Positions 10,355 to 23,047 are shown, numbered from the stretch's first letter. The stretch is DNA of 64,000 nucleotides from Strigamia acuminata (GCA_949358305.1 CASHSZ010000101.1:1-64000), one strand, 5' to 3'. Numbers and translations are program-made. Notes: generated from the sequence alone by a model not told the origin.

Positions 10355-12270
10355 ACAAACAAAATAAAAACTTTAATATACAAGAAACGTACAATTCCAC
10401 TCAACTTTGTTTCAAATTTTATTTATTGGATCATTGAAAATAAACAGTAGTGTTGTGCACTGTACGCTTAAGTGTATACCGGCGATGCGTTGTTTTGTGG
10501 TGGGGATTTGCCTCGATAATTGATCTTTTCTCTTTGTTTGCAATATTTTTTTGGCCTTTTTTGTTGATTTTTCGGTTTGAAATTGTTTTTTTCCGGTGTA
10601 ATTTAAGTGGTGGAAGGTTGTTGCGTGTGTTGAGGGTAATTTTGGCGGTTTTTGGGTCGGGATTAGTGTTTTCTGCGATTTTTTATCGGTATTTGGGGTT
10701 TGATGCAGCGGATAGCGCATGCGAATCGCCGTCGACCGTAGCATTAGCAATTGCAACGTGCCGCGCTATGCCACACAATGTGCCGCCGCGATAGGCCATC
10801 GAATCCGAATGTGTGTGATGCGAAACGCGAGTACGCGCGCGGAGAACGCGCGGCAATGCTAGCAACAGGAGCGCAACTGCCCAAGAAATTGCTCAACAAT
10901 AAAAGGCACGTGGAAGCACGTGCCTGAAACAATAGGCACTTCAAATAAAGTTATTGTTAAAAAACGGGCTTCAAAACCAACAATTACACAATAATTAAGG
11001 GGCAAGAAATGAACTTTGCTGCAATGCAAAGTTCTCAAAATACAGAGAAATGAAAGTTACACTTGTATAAAGAATTGACAATGTTTGAAACCAATAAAAA
11101 CTACAAAAACACACTTGTAAAAAACCCAAAACAACCCCCAGAATGAATTATTTGACTCAAATTAACCCTAAAACAGTCTTGGAGGTCGTGCAGACGACAG
11201 AGTCGGATCGGAAGGTTGCTAAAACCTGACGCCAAAACTAGCAATGGGACAGCTAGTTAGAAAACAGCTTTTTCATCAATCATGAACGCTGAAAACCTCA
11301 CCCAGGGGTAGAAAATGATGGAGAGAACGTTTTCGCCATCTAAAACGGTCTAAAACGGGTCTAAAATGCCTAAACCGGCGCCTGGAACGTGGCGCAGTTG
11401 TTGGGTCAAATATTGTCAAAAATCAGTGGAAATTTGTCAAATATAGGCAAAAATCTGCTGAAATTTGTCAAAAATTGACCAAATTCCGTGCAAGTTTTGC
11501 AAGTTTTGTGCGCATCAAGCCATGCGCGCCTATACTATTGCACGAGCGCATTGACGCGTGATGAAAACCGACCACGTTTATATCAGTGAATTCGAGCTAC
11601 AAAAGTATCGAATCGCCATTCTAGTATGGAACAAAAAAAATTAAAAAATAAAAACTTTAATATACGAGAAACGTACAATTCCACTCAACTTTGTTTCAAA
11701 TTTTATTTATTGGATCATTAAAAATAAACAGTAGTGTTGTGCACTGTACACTTAAATGTATACCGCAGTACAAGTACCGCGGTCCCGGTACTGCACCGGT
11801 ACACGTAAAAACGCGAGTTTCTCAAATTTAAAAAGTTGATGTCGGCGGCGATGCGTTGTTTTGTGGTGAGAATTTGCCTCGAGAATTGATCTTATCTCTT
11901 TGTTTGCAATATTTTTTTTGGCATTCTTTGTTGATTTTTCGGTTTGAATTTGTTTTTTTCCGGTGTAATTTGAGTGGTGGAAGGTTGTTGGGGTGTGTTG
12001 AGGGCAATTTTGGTTATTTGTTGATTTTTAATTGATTTAATCGTTTTCTGTTTGTTTTTGCTGGTTTTTAATCGATTTTTCTGTATTTTTGGTCAATTTT
12101 TACCAATTGTAATTGTTATTTGTCATTCTGAATTGATTATTGTCCGATTTTATTCGATTATTGTCAGATTTCAGTCGATTTTTGTCGATTTCTAATCAAT
12201 GTTTATACATTTCTTATCAAGTTTTGTATATTTTTGTTGATTTTTAATCATATTTGTTCCTTTTTAATCA
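10355..12270. repeat. Dispersed repeat unit U1 (identical copy at 31606-33520)
   Basis: The block starts at GTAAACAAACAAAATAAAAA and is matched essentially base for base by 31606-33520. It contains two tandem homologous starts (CTTTAATATACAAGAAACG near 10370 and again with one change near 11656), a GGCACGTG/CACGTGCC hairpin near 10901, a run of AAATTTGTCAAA words near 11410-11490, and a T-rich tail whose inverted copy is at 20970-21190. Position 10817-10837 is the unoccupied equivalent of the insertion site of copia element 1. No gene is supported. Confidence 0.88.
10752..10802. repeat. Solo end of the 21863-23019 palindrome
   Basis: The last ~50 bp of the palindrome arm, ending CCGCCGCGATAGGCCAT, is present here and at about 31998-32048 without the rest of the element. 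This suggests a deletion remnant or the ancestral sequence from which the palindrome grew. Confidence 0.7.
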
Positions 12271-12635
12271 AAGTCGAAAACGAGTTGTAAATGCGTTCGT
12301 ATGCGACGCGAACGCGTATTGGAGTCGATTCCAAGTTCGTATTCCATCGCAAACGCGCATTTGAGACGTAAACGAGTTTATCTTTTTCACTCTCGCTTGA
12401 TCCCCCTTTATCGCGCCTCATTGCTCCTGTGAAAAAAAATATATGAGAATGCACAGAAATGAACCTTCCAATACTTACATGAAAATTGGCAACCTTGACA
12501 CAAAACAGTCTATCGACACTCCCAACACCACCCCGGACATTTTTCGGAAGAGTTTGGTCCACCCGGAATCCGCAGAATAGTCTCCCCCGAAATGCGGATT
12601 TCGCGGACGCCAATCCGCAAAAAGGATAAAAAATT
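12271..12635 (-). repeat. FB flank with intron-like segment (copy 2 of 6)
   Basis: This is a diverged copy of 9991-10354. The minus-strand donor is GTAAGT here in place of GTGAGT, and the TTTTTCACAG acceptor is conserved. It includes the unoccupied equivalent of the copia 2 insertion site (GAAGAGTTTGGTCC near 12546-12559). Confidence 0.75.
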
Positions 12636-12953
12636 TCCAATGTATAAACTTTATTTCTGTTTTCAGTTTCCTGATATGATTAAAGAAAATCCTAAATATT
12701 ATTTCCAAACATTTATCAAATTCTTTTCAAAAGCAGTTGTGGAGGCGTCTACTACGAACGAGTCATCGTGGGCGTCAAATTTGAATATTTTTAACTTTCT
12801 GCGTTTGCACGAATTCGCAGAATTCGTCCACTGGCATCGTGGCGACGCATGGTCGACATTTTGTATTCATATGTGACGCGCACTCTATTTACTCACGTAG
12901 AACACACGAATCGCGCGCGTCAACGCGCACATGTAAATTTAGTTTCACTGAAT
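12636..12953. repeat. 5'-truncated right end of the TIR transposon
   Basis: The sequence matches about 4832-5153 and is joined to the FB flank at GGAT. The left two thirds of the transposon are absent. An identical truncated piece lies at 40364-40685. A 78-codon frame beginning MYKLYFCFQF is open in all four copies, but the same peptide is partly encoded by the opposite arm, so it is treated as transposon-arm sequence. Confidence 0.75.
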
Positions 12954-14930
12954 CGCGTACGAGTTTTTCCCTTTTTCAACGCGAAATCGTATTCGACTCG
13001 CTTTCTAGTCGAGTACGAATTTTGCCCTTCTTCAACGCGAAATCGTATTCGACTCGCTTTCTAGTCGAGTACGAATTTTGCCCTTCTTCAACGCGAAATC
13101 GTATTCGACTCGTTTTCGAGTCGAGTACGAATTTTGCCCTTCTTCAACGTGAAATCGTATTCGACTCGTTTTCGAGTCGAATGCGAATTTTGTCCTTCTT
13201 CAACGCGAAATCGAATTCGACTCGTTTTCGAGTCGAGTACGAATTTTGCCCTTCTTCAACGCGAAATCGTATTCGACTCGTTTTCGAGTCGAATGCGAAT
13301 TTTGCTTTTCTTCAACGCGAAATCGTATTCGACTCGTTTTCGAGTCGAATGCGAATTTTGCCCTTCTTCAACGCGAAATTGTATTCGACTCGTTTTCGAG
13401 TCGAGTGCGAATTTTGCCCTTCTTCAACGCGAAATCGTATTCGACTCGTTTTCGAGTCGAGTACGAATTTTGCCCTTCTTCAACGCGAAATCGTATTCGA
13501 CTCGTTTTCGAGTCGAATGCGAATTTTGCCCTTCTTCAACGCGAAATCGTATTCGACTCGCTTTCGAGTCGAATGCGAATTTTGCCCTTCTTCAACGCGA
13601 AATCGTATTCGACTCGTTTTCGAGTCGAATGCGAATTTTGCCCTTCTTCAACGCGAAATCGTATTCGACTCGTTTTCGAGTCGAGTACGAATTTTTCCTT
13701 TTCTTTCTCAACGCGAATTCGTATTCGAGTCGCATCCGAATCGAATACGAGATAGTCGATGACCCGTTCCCGGACTTTGACTCGTACGACTCGTATTCGA
13801 GATGTATTCGAGATGTATTCGAATCGTATTCGAGTCGCATTCGAGATGGTCGATGATTTCCACTCGCTCGTATACGCGTTGTATACGAGCTCGTATTTTG
13901 ATCGTAATCGTAAACGAATCGTTTACAAGTCGTATACAAGTTGTATACGACGTGTATACACCTCGTATACGAACGAAGTTTGGAAAATCCACCGGATACT
14001 TACTACGACATGAAAACACATAGTAGTCACATACGTCTTATTTGGAAATTGTGTTTTCACAAACTTCGTTCGTATACGAGGTGTATACACGTCGTATACA
14101 ACTTGTATACGACTTGTAAACGATTCGTTTACGATTACGATCAAAATACGAGCTCGTATACAACGCGTATACGAGCGAGTGGAAATCATCGACCATCTCG
14201 AATACGACTCGAATTCGATTCGTATTCGATTCGAATACGATTCGAATTCGATTCGAATACGAATACGATCAAAATACGAACTCGTAACAACTCGAATACG
14301 AATCAAAGTCCGGGAAACAAAAATCGACCATCTCGTATACGATTCGAAAGCGAATCGAATACGATTTCGCGTTGAAGAAGGGCAAAATTCGTACTCGACT
14401 CGAAAACGAGTCGAATACGATTTCGCGTTGAAGAAGGGCAAAATTCGCATTCGACTCGAAAACGAGTCGAATACGATTTCGCGTTGAAGAAGGGCAAAAT
14501 TCGCATTCGACTCGAAAACGAGTCGAATACGATTTCGCGTTGAAGAAGGGCAAAATTCGCATTCGACTCGAAAACGAGTCGAATACGATTTCGCGTTGAA
14601 GAAGGGCAAAATTCGCATTCGACTCGAAAACGAGTCGAATACGATTTCGCGTTGAAGAAGGGCAAAATTCGTACTCGACTCGAAAACGAGTCGAATACGA
14701 TTTCGCGTTGAAGAAGGACAAAATTCGCATTCGACTCGAAAACGAGTCGAATACGATTTCGCGTTGAAGAAGGGCAAAATTCGTACTCGACTCGAAAACG
14801 AGTCGAATACGATTTCGCGTTGAAGAAGGGCAAAATTCGTACTCGACTCGAAAACGAGTCGAATACGATTTCGCGTTGAAGAAGGGCAAAATTCGTACTC
14901 GACTAGAAAGCGAGTCGAATACGAGATCAT
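12954..14930. mobile_element. Foldback-like element FB-B
   Basis: The left 56-bp array runs about 12960-13735, the core with one spacer module about 13735-14300, and the inverted right array about 14330-14925. The spacer has GGATAC where FB-A has GGACAC. It is the duplicate of FB-C, from which it differs by about 60 bp near the inner end of the left arm. Confidence 0.75.
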
Positions 14931-15289
14931 TTTTTGATCTGGGTCGTGAATGCGTCCGTATGTCACGCGAACGCGTGTTGGAGTCGATTCCGAGTTCGTA
15001 TTCCATCTTGAACGCGCATTGGAGACGTAAACCAGTTTATTTTACCCACTCTCGCTCGATCCCGCTTCATCGCTCCTTGTCGCTCCTGTGAATAAAAATA
15101 CATGAGAATGTGCAGAAATGAACCTTCCAATACTCACATGAAAATTGACAACCTTGACACAAAACAGTCTATTGACACTCCCAACACCACCCCGGACATT
15201 TTCCGGAAGAGTTTGGTCCACCCGGAATCCCCAGAATAGTCGCCCCCGAAATGCGGATTTCGCGGAAGCCAATCCGCGAAAAGGATATG
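14931..15289 (-). repeat. FB flank with intron-like segment (copy 3 of 6)
   Basis: The copy is very close to 9991-10354 and 42601-42958. The minus-strand GTGAGT donor and CACAG acceptor are kept. It ends at GGATAT, the same junction at which the two gene-bearing blocks were joined at 42958. Confidence 0.75.
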
Positions 15290-15660
15290 TTTTTAGCGGC
15301 GCGCCGACGCGTCCGCCACGCCCGTCTGGAGAGCTTAACCTTATGGCGCGCATGCGGATTTCTCGGAGTGCGAAAGGGACCCTATTTTTAACATTACGGC
15401 GGCCTATACCTTGACCCCCTGTTCGCAGTCTCATGGCTGATTTTGCGGATTTCACTTATTTGTATATTCCGCACGATCGCGCGCGTTTTATCAACCTTGG
15501 GAAAGCCGCTTTCTCAAATTTGCAAATTCCACATTGTGTGAACATGCTACAACGCTTCTGTGCGCGTCAATAAAAAAAAAAACCGATTAGAAATGAAATT
15601 CAGGGTTTTGTTAAAATAAAAATTATACAATATAATCAGTCTATAATGCTTCTATAATGC
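15290..15660. repeat. Repeat family shared with 48838-49410 and 51137-51709
   Basis: The block begins with a run resembling CTTATGGCGCGCATGCGG and carries GGCGGCCTATACCTTGACC. About 200 bp are clearly shared with the two right-hand copies before similarity fades. No coding function is supported. Confidence 0.75.
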
Positions 15661-16340
15661 TGTTGGTTTAATCAGCACATTGTAATCGTGTGAAAACACG
15701 CGCGCTCGCAATAATACATTACCCAATGTACTTGCACTGGCATGGACCCATCAGTGCGCACTTTCCCGTGCGTGCTGCTTGCACTATTTACATCAATTGT
15801 TGCTCCACAGGTTGCGCGACCTGCCGGGCAGTTAAGACGTACTAGAATAACCTCAGGATTTGATAAAACCTGATTTTTGGATGACACTAAGTAAATGGCA
15901 GTGAATGTGAGATGTGAGATACACGATGAATTTAATAAAATTTATATTTCCTAATCATGGGATTGGTTTCACGTTTCATAATCCAACAATTAAGTAGAAT
16001 ATCATTATTGCAATTGATTAAAACAAATTTTTTTTACAAATTCTTTGGTTTTACATTTTAAATTTATTTTCCAATAGTTGGCACCATCGCAATTGCTGCG
16101 AGTTTAAAACACTGCATTCAGCAGAATTTACTGCACTTTCAAATCAAGGCCAGGCATACCTACTGCAAAGTAATGTATAAACCATAAAGAAGCCTTTGAT
16201 TCGGAATTGCCTGTAGGTAATTCTGCGCTGGTCTCCAATGGAAATGTCCGCGCCGGTCTTCCGTGCACGGGAAGTCCACAGAAAGTCCGTGCATTCCGTG
16301 CGCTGGGAGTCCGTGCGTCGTACCGCGTGATCTTGCATTG
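15661..16340. other. Unassigned spacer
   Basis: I see no gene, no strong repeat and no structured element. Short direct repeats around GTCCGTGC occur at 16250-16320. Confidence 0.45.
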
Positions 16341-18060
16341 TTTTTTGTGGGCTTTTCCTGATTAGGATTACTTCCTTTTTAACTCTTGAAGAATTAAGTT
16401 TGTTTTTTTTGCTCCAAAACGTCCCAAAACGCCTGAAAATCGCGCAACTCGAGGCAAAACATTACAGTGTGTATTCAAATCAAAACTAGCTACAAATACA
16501 TGCTGAAATTAGCTAAATTTTCAAATTTTTTGGCTTTCAAGAAGTAATGGAAACATTTGACATAACGTGGATCAGTTGCATTCAAAAACTAAAATATTTT
16601 GTGTTTTACTTCAATTTTAAACTAAAAATGATGTCATTTCCTGTTTAAACCCCTGTTAAAGCTTGAAATACATTTTAACTAAAAGAAATAAGTTTGTTTT
16701 TTTCTTCGGCAGTGACGTGTACACACGAGCACGCCTGAGAACGCCAAAAAATGCTAAAAAACGCTCAAAAACGCCTGAAAATCGCGCAACTCGAGGCAAA
16801 ACATTAATTTTTCATCTTTATTTCAACTTTTGTGACGTTTAAAATTGTGTTCTCATGTTTTTTGCCTCAAGTTGCATTGTCATCTGGCGTTTTGGAGTGT
16901 TTTTATGTGTTCGCAGGCGTTCGCAGGCGTTTTTTGGCGTTGTCACTCACTCAAGTGGCCATTTTTAGCATTTTCCGTAGTAAAAATGGCCGTTTTTTGT
17001 CAAAATGGCCATTTTTAGCCATTTTTCAGAGTAAAAATGTTTTTTTTTCACCGTTTTTATAGTAAAATGGCCATTTTTAGTCGTTTTTTTAATCAAAAAT
17101 GGCCGTTTTTATCGTTGAAACGTTATTAAAATGTAACGTTTCAATGGCGTTTTGATCTCGCCTCATTTCCGGTTTTGAAAATTAATAAACGCCCCGGCGT
17201 TTATTCGAGGCAATACCCAACTTGGGCTTTTATTCGCGTCGCACCGCATCATCATCTCACCTTGCCTCCCGTCTTGAAAATTTATAAACGCCCCGGCGTT
17301 TATTCAAGGCAAACCATTGTTTATGTAAGTTTTTCCTGATTAGGGTTACTTCCTTTAGAAGAAACACGTTTATTTCTTCTCGCTTAATCTTGAGTCGTGA
17401 TCTCGCCTCGTTTCTGGTCTTAAAAATTAATAAACACCCCGGCTTTTATTCAAGGCAATACGGTACGTTTATGAAACCCAACTTGGGCTTTCATTTTAAA
17501 AAAAGCGCGTGTTTTTACGTCGAACTAAGAGATACAGGTGAATTAGCAACGCCTAATTTGATTTAATAAATAAAGCAAACAACATCTCGCCTCACTTCTG
17601 GCGTTTGTTCGAGGCAAGCCATTGTTTTTGCATTTTTTTTCCTGATTAGGGTTACTTCCTTTTTAACTCTTGAAGAAATAAGTATGTTTTTTTTACTCGG
17701 CAGTGACGTGTACGCGCGAGTACGCCTGAGAACGCCAAAAAATACTCCAAAACGCCTGAAAATCGTGCAACTCGAGGCAAAACATTAATTGTTTATTTTT
17801 GTTTCAACTTTTGTAACGTTTACAATTGTGTTCTCATGTTTTTTGCCTCAAGTTGCATTGTCATTTTGCGTTTTGGGGCGTTTTTAGGCATTTTTAGGCA
17901 TTTGCGGGCGTTCTTGGGCGTTTTTTGGCGTTGTCATTCAATCAAATGGCCATTTTTAGCCATTTTTAGCCATTTTTCATAGAAAAATGGTCATTTTTAG
18001 CCGTTTTTCATCCAAAATGGCCGTTTTTCATCCAAAAGGGCCGTTTTTCATCCAAAATGG
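16341..18060. repeat. Dyad-rich satellite-like repeats, part 1
   Basis: Recurring blocks include CTGATTAGGGTTACTTCC (16357, 17337, 17643), a GCGCAACTCGAGGCAAAACA block (about 16440, 16785; GTGCAACTC near 17765) and its approximate inverse TTTTTTGCCTCAAGTTGC (about 16858, 17838), and an AAACGCCCCGGCGTTT palindrome (about 17190, 17285). Arrays of AAAATGGCCATTTTT words occupy about 16960-17115 and 17940-18060. The inverted blocks indicate foldback-type or MITE-derived DNA. No gene is supported. Confidence 0.7.
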
Positions 18061-18800
18061 AATAATTGTTGTGTCCGGATTTTATGTCATTTATTGTCTT
18101 AATTAAAGTTAACAAAGTGTCTTTAATTTTTGCTTTTCTTGAATTTCAGCTTTTTAGATATTTTTACATATTAAACTTTCATTTTTTGTGATTTATTAAA
18201 AGTTACAGTGTTTTCATGAATTTTAGTGTCTATGATATTGATATTATCTTTATTCATTGCTATTTAAAGTTTTATTACTTCTCTGTGTCTTATTTCTTTA
18301 ATTCTTGCTCATTTTGTGTGATTTTGGATGATTTTTAGTGCATTCGTCGATTTACAGATCACTTGCGTAAGACGCGTGACGTCATATTTCTTAATCTAGT
18401 TCGGTTGTGTTCAAACTTCTAACCTTTTGTTTGGACCTTATTCTTGTGTTATGGATAGGTTTTAGAATTGATTTAGACTAATTTGGGGGTGATCTGTCGA
18501 TTGGTTTGCTTTATTTTTGTCCCGGAACGGTCGTTTTGTCGTTTCGAGCGTTCGTTGTCGGTACGCACTTGTGCGCTGCTGACCGAGTTCATTCCGTTCG
18601 GCAAACGATTATTTTCAAGTGTTCTTTTAATAAATAGTGCTTTTGTTGTAGGAAATTACATTTCCTAATGTTATTTTATTCAATACAGTGTGTATTCTTG
18701 ATTTTATTCTTGTGTTGAAATTCAAATGTCGTGTTTTGCCGCTCTAGCGGATTTGAAGTGGGCGCCATGTTGGATTTCCCCGCTAATTTCTTTATTTATC
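18061..18800. other. AT-rich spacer without recognised features
   Basis: This is the least repetitive part of the left half. A 61-codon open frame (18483-18668) has no splice support or recognisable domain. Confidence 0.45.
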
Positions 18801-20140
18801 CATTTCATTTGTCTTTTTGAAAATGAATAAACGCCCCGGCGTTTATGCGAGGCAAGCCATAGTTTTTGTAGGTTCTTTCCTGATTAGGGTTACTTGTGAC
18901 GTGCACGCGCGAGCTCGCCTGAGGACGCCAAAAAAAGCTCAAAAACGCCCCAAAACGCCTGAAAATCGCGCAACTCGAAGCAAAAAATTACAGTTTGAAT
19001 TCAAATCAAAACTAACCACAAATACATGCTACAATTAGGTAAATTTTCAAATTTTTTATCAATAAATGATGACTTTCAAGAAGTATGACAACATTTGACA
19101 AAATTTAGACCAGTTGCATTTAAAAACTAAAATATTTTGTGTTTTACTTCAATTTTAAACCAAAAATGACGTCATTTTTTGTTTAAACCGGCGTTTATTT
19201 GAGGCAAACACGCCGCTGAGAACGCCAAAAAATGCTCAAAAACACTCCAAAAGGCCTGAAAATCGCGCAACTTGAGGCAAAAAATTAATTTTTCATCTTT
19301 GTTTCAACTTTTGTGACGTTTAAAATTGTGTTTTCAAGTTTTATGCCTCAAGTTGCATTGTCATCTGGCGTTTTGGGGCGTTTTGGGGCGTTCGCAGGCG
19401 TTTGCACGCGTTTTTTGGCGTTGTCACTCACTCAAGTGGCCATTTTTAGCCAATTTTCGAAGTAAAAATGGCCTTTTTTTTATTAAAATGGCCATTTTCA
19501 GCCATTTGTCATTGTAAAAATGGCCATTTTCAGCCATTTTTTATAGTAAAAATGGCCATTTTTCATCCAAAATGGCCGTTTTTCATCCAAAATGACCATT
19601 TTTATCATTGACACGCTATAAAAATGTAACGTTTCAATGGCGTTTTGACGGAACCGGTAAGTTTTGAAATTTCCCGTGTCCCGTTATTGTGACTCCTCGT
19701 CCGGTTTCTCAGAACCGAAACCCTAATACAGGTGAATTAGTGACGCCTAATTTGTTTTAACAAATAAAGCAAACAACATCTCGCCTCACTTCCAGTCTTG
19801 AAAATTAGTAAACGCCCCGGCGTTTATTCGAGGCAAGCCGTTGTTTTTACAGTAATTTCCTGGTTAGGGTTATTTTTTTTTTAACTCTTGAAGAAATAAG
19901 TTTGTTTTTTTCTCGCCTGCACGCGCGAGCTCGCATGAGAATGCTAAAAAATAAGCAAAAACGTTCTAAAACGCCCCAAAACGTTTCAAAATGCTCCAAA
20001 AAGCCTGAAAATCGTGCCACTCAAAGCAAAAAATTATGTTCGCATGTTTTTTGCCTCAAGTTGCACGGTTATCTGGCGTTTTGGTGCGTTCTTGGGGCGT
20101 TTTCGGGCGTTTTTTTGGCGTTGTCACTCACTCCCGCACT
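18801..20140. repeat. Dyad-rich satellite-like repeats, part 2
   Basis: The blocks of 16341-18060 recur: AAACGCCCCGGCGTTTAT at about 18829 and 19810, the CTGATTAGGGTTACTT block at 18880, CGCGCAACT-GAGGC near 19262, its inverse at about 19342 and 20048, and the AAAATGGCCATTTTT array at about 19430-19615. Divergence among blocks is moderate, so these are older than the FB arrays. Confidence 0.68.
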
Positions 20141-20969
20141 TTGCTGTCTTGTTTATTACAATTTGGTTTAGCTGTTGTATTTATTTTTATTTGTTTTATG
20201 GTTATTTAATGTGTTTTTGTAGCATTCAAAATGTTTTGTTGCCTAATTTCTCGTTTTGGCGCCAACTGTTTGTTTGACAACGCCGTGTCAGAATTTAGGG
20301 ATGATTCTGCTTTGGTTTCTAATTAAAAAAAAAATGTTGTTTTAATTTCAATTGTAACTGCTTATTATAACGTTATTATTAGTATTTTGTAAAGGTTCAT
20401 TCTTTTTCCATGTTAATAAAAAATGAAGTAACTTTCGGTGAAAAAAAAAACAGTTAAATGCGGATCAAAATTAAACACACACGAGAAGTTTAATAAACGT
20501 CCCGGCGTTTATTCGAGGCAATACGGTACATTTGTGAAACCCAACTTGGAACCCGAAAATAACGTGGGGCCGTCTGAACACCTGGATTTGAATTTTCGTC
20601 TATGCGCGCGCCGACGCATGGGGAATGCGGGGTGGGGTTCCTTCCCAGTGTTCCGAACGAGTCAATTTCACCCCGAAAATATCCCGAAATTGCTGATACA
20701 TGCATTTCGAGCCAGAAATATTGATCTTCATGTAAATTTTGATTGTTTAGCTTTTTTTTGAAATTTTACAAATTTTTCTCATCTCCTGCCTTCCTCGCTC
20801 ATTTAACACCAAAATGGCCTGCATTGAGGATTTTTCCCATAATCCTTTTCACACGTATGGAGCGCAAACAGTCGCAATAAATGAAATCAGCGGAATTCGG
20901 CCTTGAGTTTGCGACGCCATCTTGAATACGAGTAACAGCACAGTATGGTGTCAATTATTCGAACTGATC
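20141..20969. other. Unassigned spacer with one repeat block
   Basis: One copy of the CCCGGCGTTTATTCGAGGCA block lies near 20500. The rest shows no gene or structured element. Confidence 0.4.
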
Positions 20970-21190
20970 GTAAGGCATGGGACAAAAATTGATTAAAAAC
21001 GAACAAACATGATTAAAAATCAACAAAAATCGACTGAAATCGGACAATAATCAATTCAGAATGACAAATAACGATTAAAATTGGCAAAAATTGTCACAAA
21101 TAGAGAAAAACCGATTAAAAATCAGCAAGAAACCAATAGAAATTGATAAAATCAAATAAAAATTAACAAATATCCATTTTGTTTGCTTTT
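20970..21190. repeat. Inverted copy of 12010-12260
   Basis: AT-rich words such as GATTAAAAATCAACAAAAAT and CGGACAATAATCAATTCAG are the reverse complement of the U1 tail, in the same order. The orientation is opposite to both U1 copies. Confidence 0.75.
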
Positions 21191-21862
21191 AAACAAATTA
21201 AGAACTTTGAAAACACACGACAATTTTAAACAGTAAACACCGGGGTCAAATAAGCGCCGCTACTCGTTTAAACACCGGGGAGGTGTTAGTGAAGTGCCTC
21301 GAGTGGAGAAATTAATAAACGCTCGAGGCACCACGGTAGGCTTATTAAACACAAAATATGAAACGCTCGATCTTCAACAGGCGCACACGCCCGAGAACAC
21401 CTCGGCATGCCTCAGCACTCTCCAAGAAACGAGAAAAACCAAGGCAAAAAAAAAAAATACACCAAAATTAGGACTAAAATCAAACACACATGGGGCCCGG
21501 AAGATTGATAACATCCCGGCATATATTCAAGGCAGTACGCCATGTTTTTTCCACCATTTTGTAAGTTTATTTCAATATTCATAAAGTTTATTGCTTTTTG
21601 TATCATTAGTAGTATTCCCTTGTGTGATGTGGTTTTATAAATATCACACACAACTGCTTCTGCTGTTTTCTTCACGTTTATGCTTCGTGTATGCACGTGA
21701 AGCCCTCGCACATCTTTTGAGCACCTGTACACATTTGGACACGCTCAAGGTGCTACATCGCGCGCTCAAACGCACTAGATCGCGCGCGCAAACGCGCTAC
21801 ATCACGCATATTAGGGATAAGAACGGACCGGGATAGGGACTGGACTGGTAATGTTTGCCCTC
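21191..21862. other. Spacer with minor CG-rich tandem words
   Basis: Near 21755-21810 a short degenerate tandem repeat of GCGCGCTCAAACGCACTAGA-like words is present. No gene is supported. Confidence 0.45.
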
Positions 21863-23019
21863 ATGGCCTATCGCGGCGGCACATTGTGTGGCATAGCGCG
21901 GCACGTTGCAATTACGTGACGTGGCACGTTGCTGTTACGTGACGCGATAGCCAGTATTTAAGCAGGGAATTCCATCATCGTTTACACAAATGCGCATTGC
22001 AACGTGGAGGCGCATTCGAGTCCTTTACCCAAGCGAAATCGTATTCGATTCGCTTTCGAATCGAATACGAGTTTTGTCCTTTTTCAACGCGAAATCGTAT
22101 TCGATTCGCTTTCAAATCGTATACGAGATGGTCGATGATTTTTGTTTCCCGGACTTTGATTCGTATTCGAGTTGTTACGAGTTCGTATTTTGATCGTATT
22201 CGTATTCGAATCGAATTCGAATCGTATTCGAATCGAATACGAATCGAATTCGAGTCGTATTCGAGATGGTCGATGATTTCCACTCGCTCGTATACGCGTT
22301 GTATACGAGCTCGTATTTTGATCGTAATCGTAAACGAATCGTTTACAAGTCGTATACAAGTTGTATACGACGTGTATACACCTCGTATACGAACGAAGTT
22401 TGTGAAAACACAATTTCCAAATAAGACGTATGTGACTACTATGTGTTTTCATGTCGTAGTAAGTATCCGGTGGATTTTCCAAACTTCGTTCGTATACGAG
22501 GTGTATACACGTCGTATACAACTTGTATACGACTTGTAAACGATTCGTTTACGATTACGATCAAAATACGAGCTCGTATACAACGCGTATACGAGCGAGT
22601 GGAAATCATCGACCATCTCGAATACGACTCGAATTCGATTCGTATTCGATTCGAATACGATTCGAATTCGATTCGAATACGAATACGATCAAAATACGAA
22701 CTCGTAACAACTCGAATACGAATCAAAGTCCGGGAAACAAAAATCATCGACCATCTCGTATACGATTCGAAAGCGAATCGAATACGATTTCGCGTTGAAA
22801 AAGGACAAAACTCGTATTCGATTCGAAAGCGAATCGAATACGATTTCGCTTGGGAAAAGGACTCGAATGCGCCTCCACGTTGCAATGCGCATTTGTGTAA
22901 ACGATGATGGAATCCCCTGCTTAAATACTGGCTATCGCGTCACGTAACAGCAACGTGCCACGTCACGTAATTGCAACGTGCCGCGCTATGCCACACAATG
23001 TGCCGCCGCGATAGGCCAT
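21863..23019. mobile_element. 1.16-kb near-perfect palindrome (foldback element E)
   Basis: Arms 21863-22401 and 22481-23019 (539 bp each) are reverse complements without gaps, with only a few mismatches, around a 79-bp spacer. The termini read ATGGCCTATCGCGGCGGC. The inner half of each arm is the FB core sequence and one 56-bp-type unit. The spacer is the FB spacer (GGATAC subtype) in the opposite orientation to FB-A to FB-D. No coding capacity is apparent. A transcript across it could form a 539-bp hairpin. Confidence 0.88.
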
Positions 23020-23047
23020 CGAACCCGAATGTGTGTGATGCGAAACG

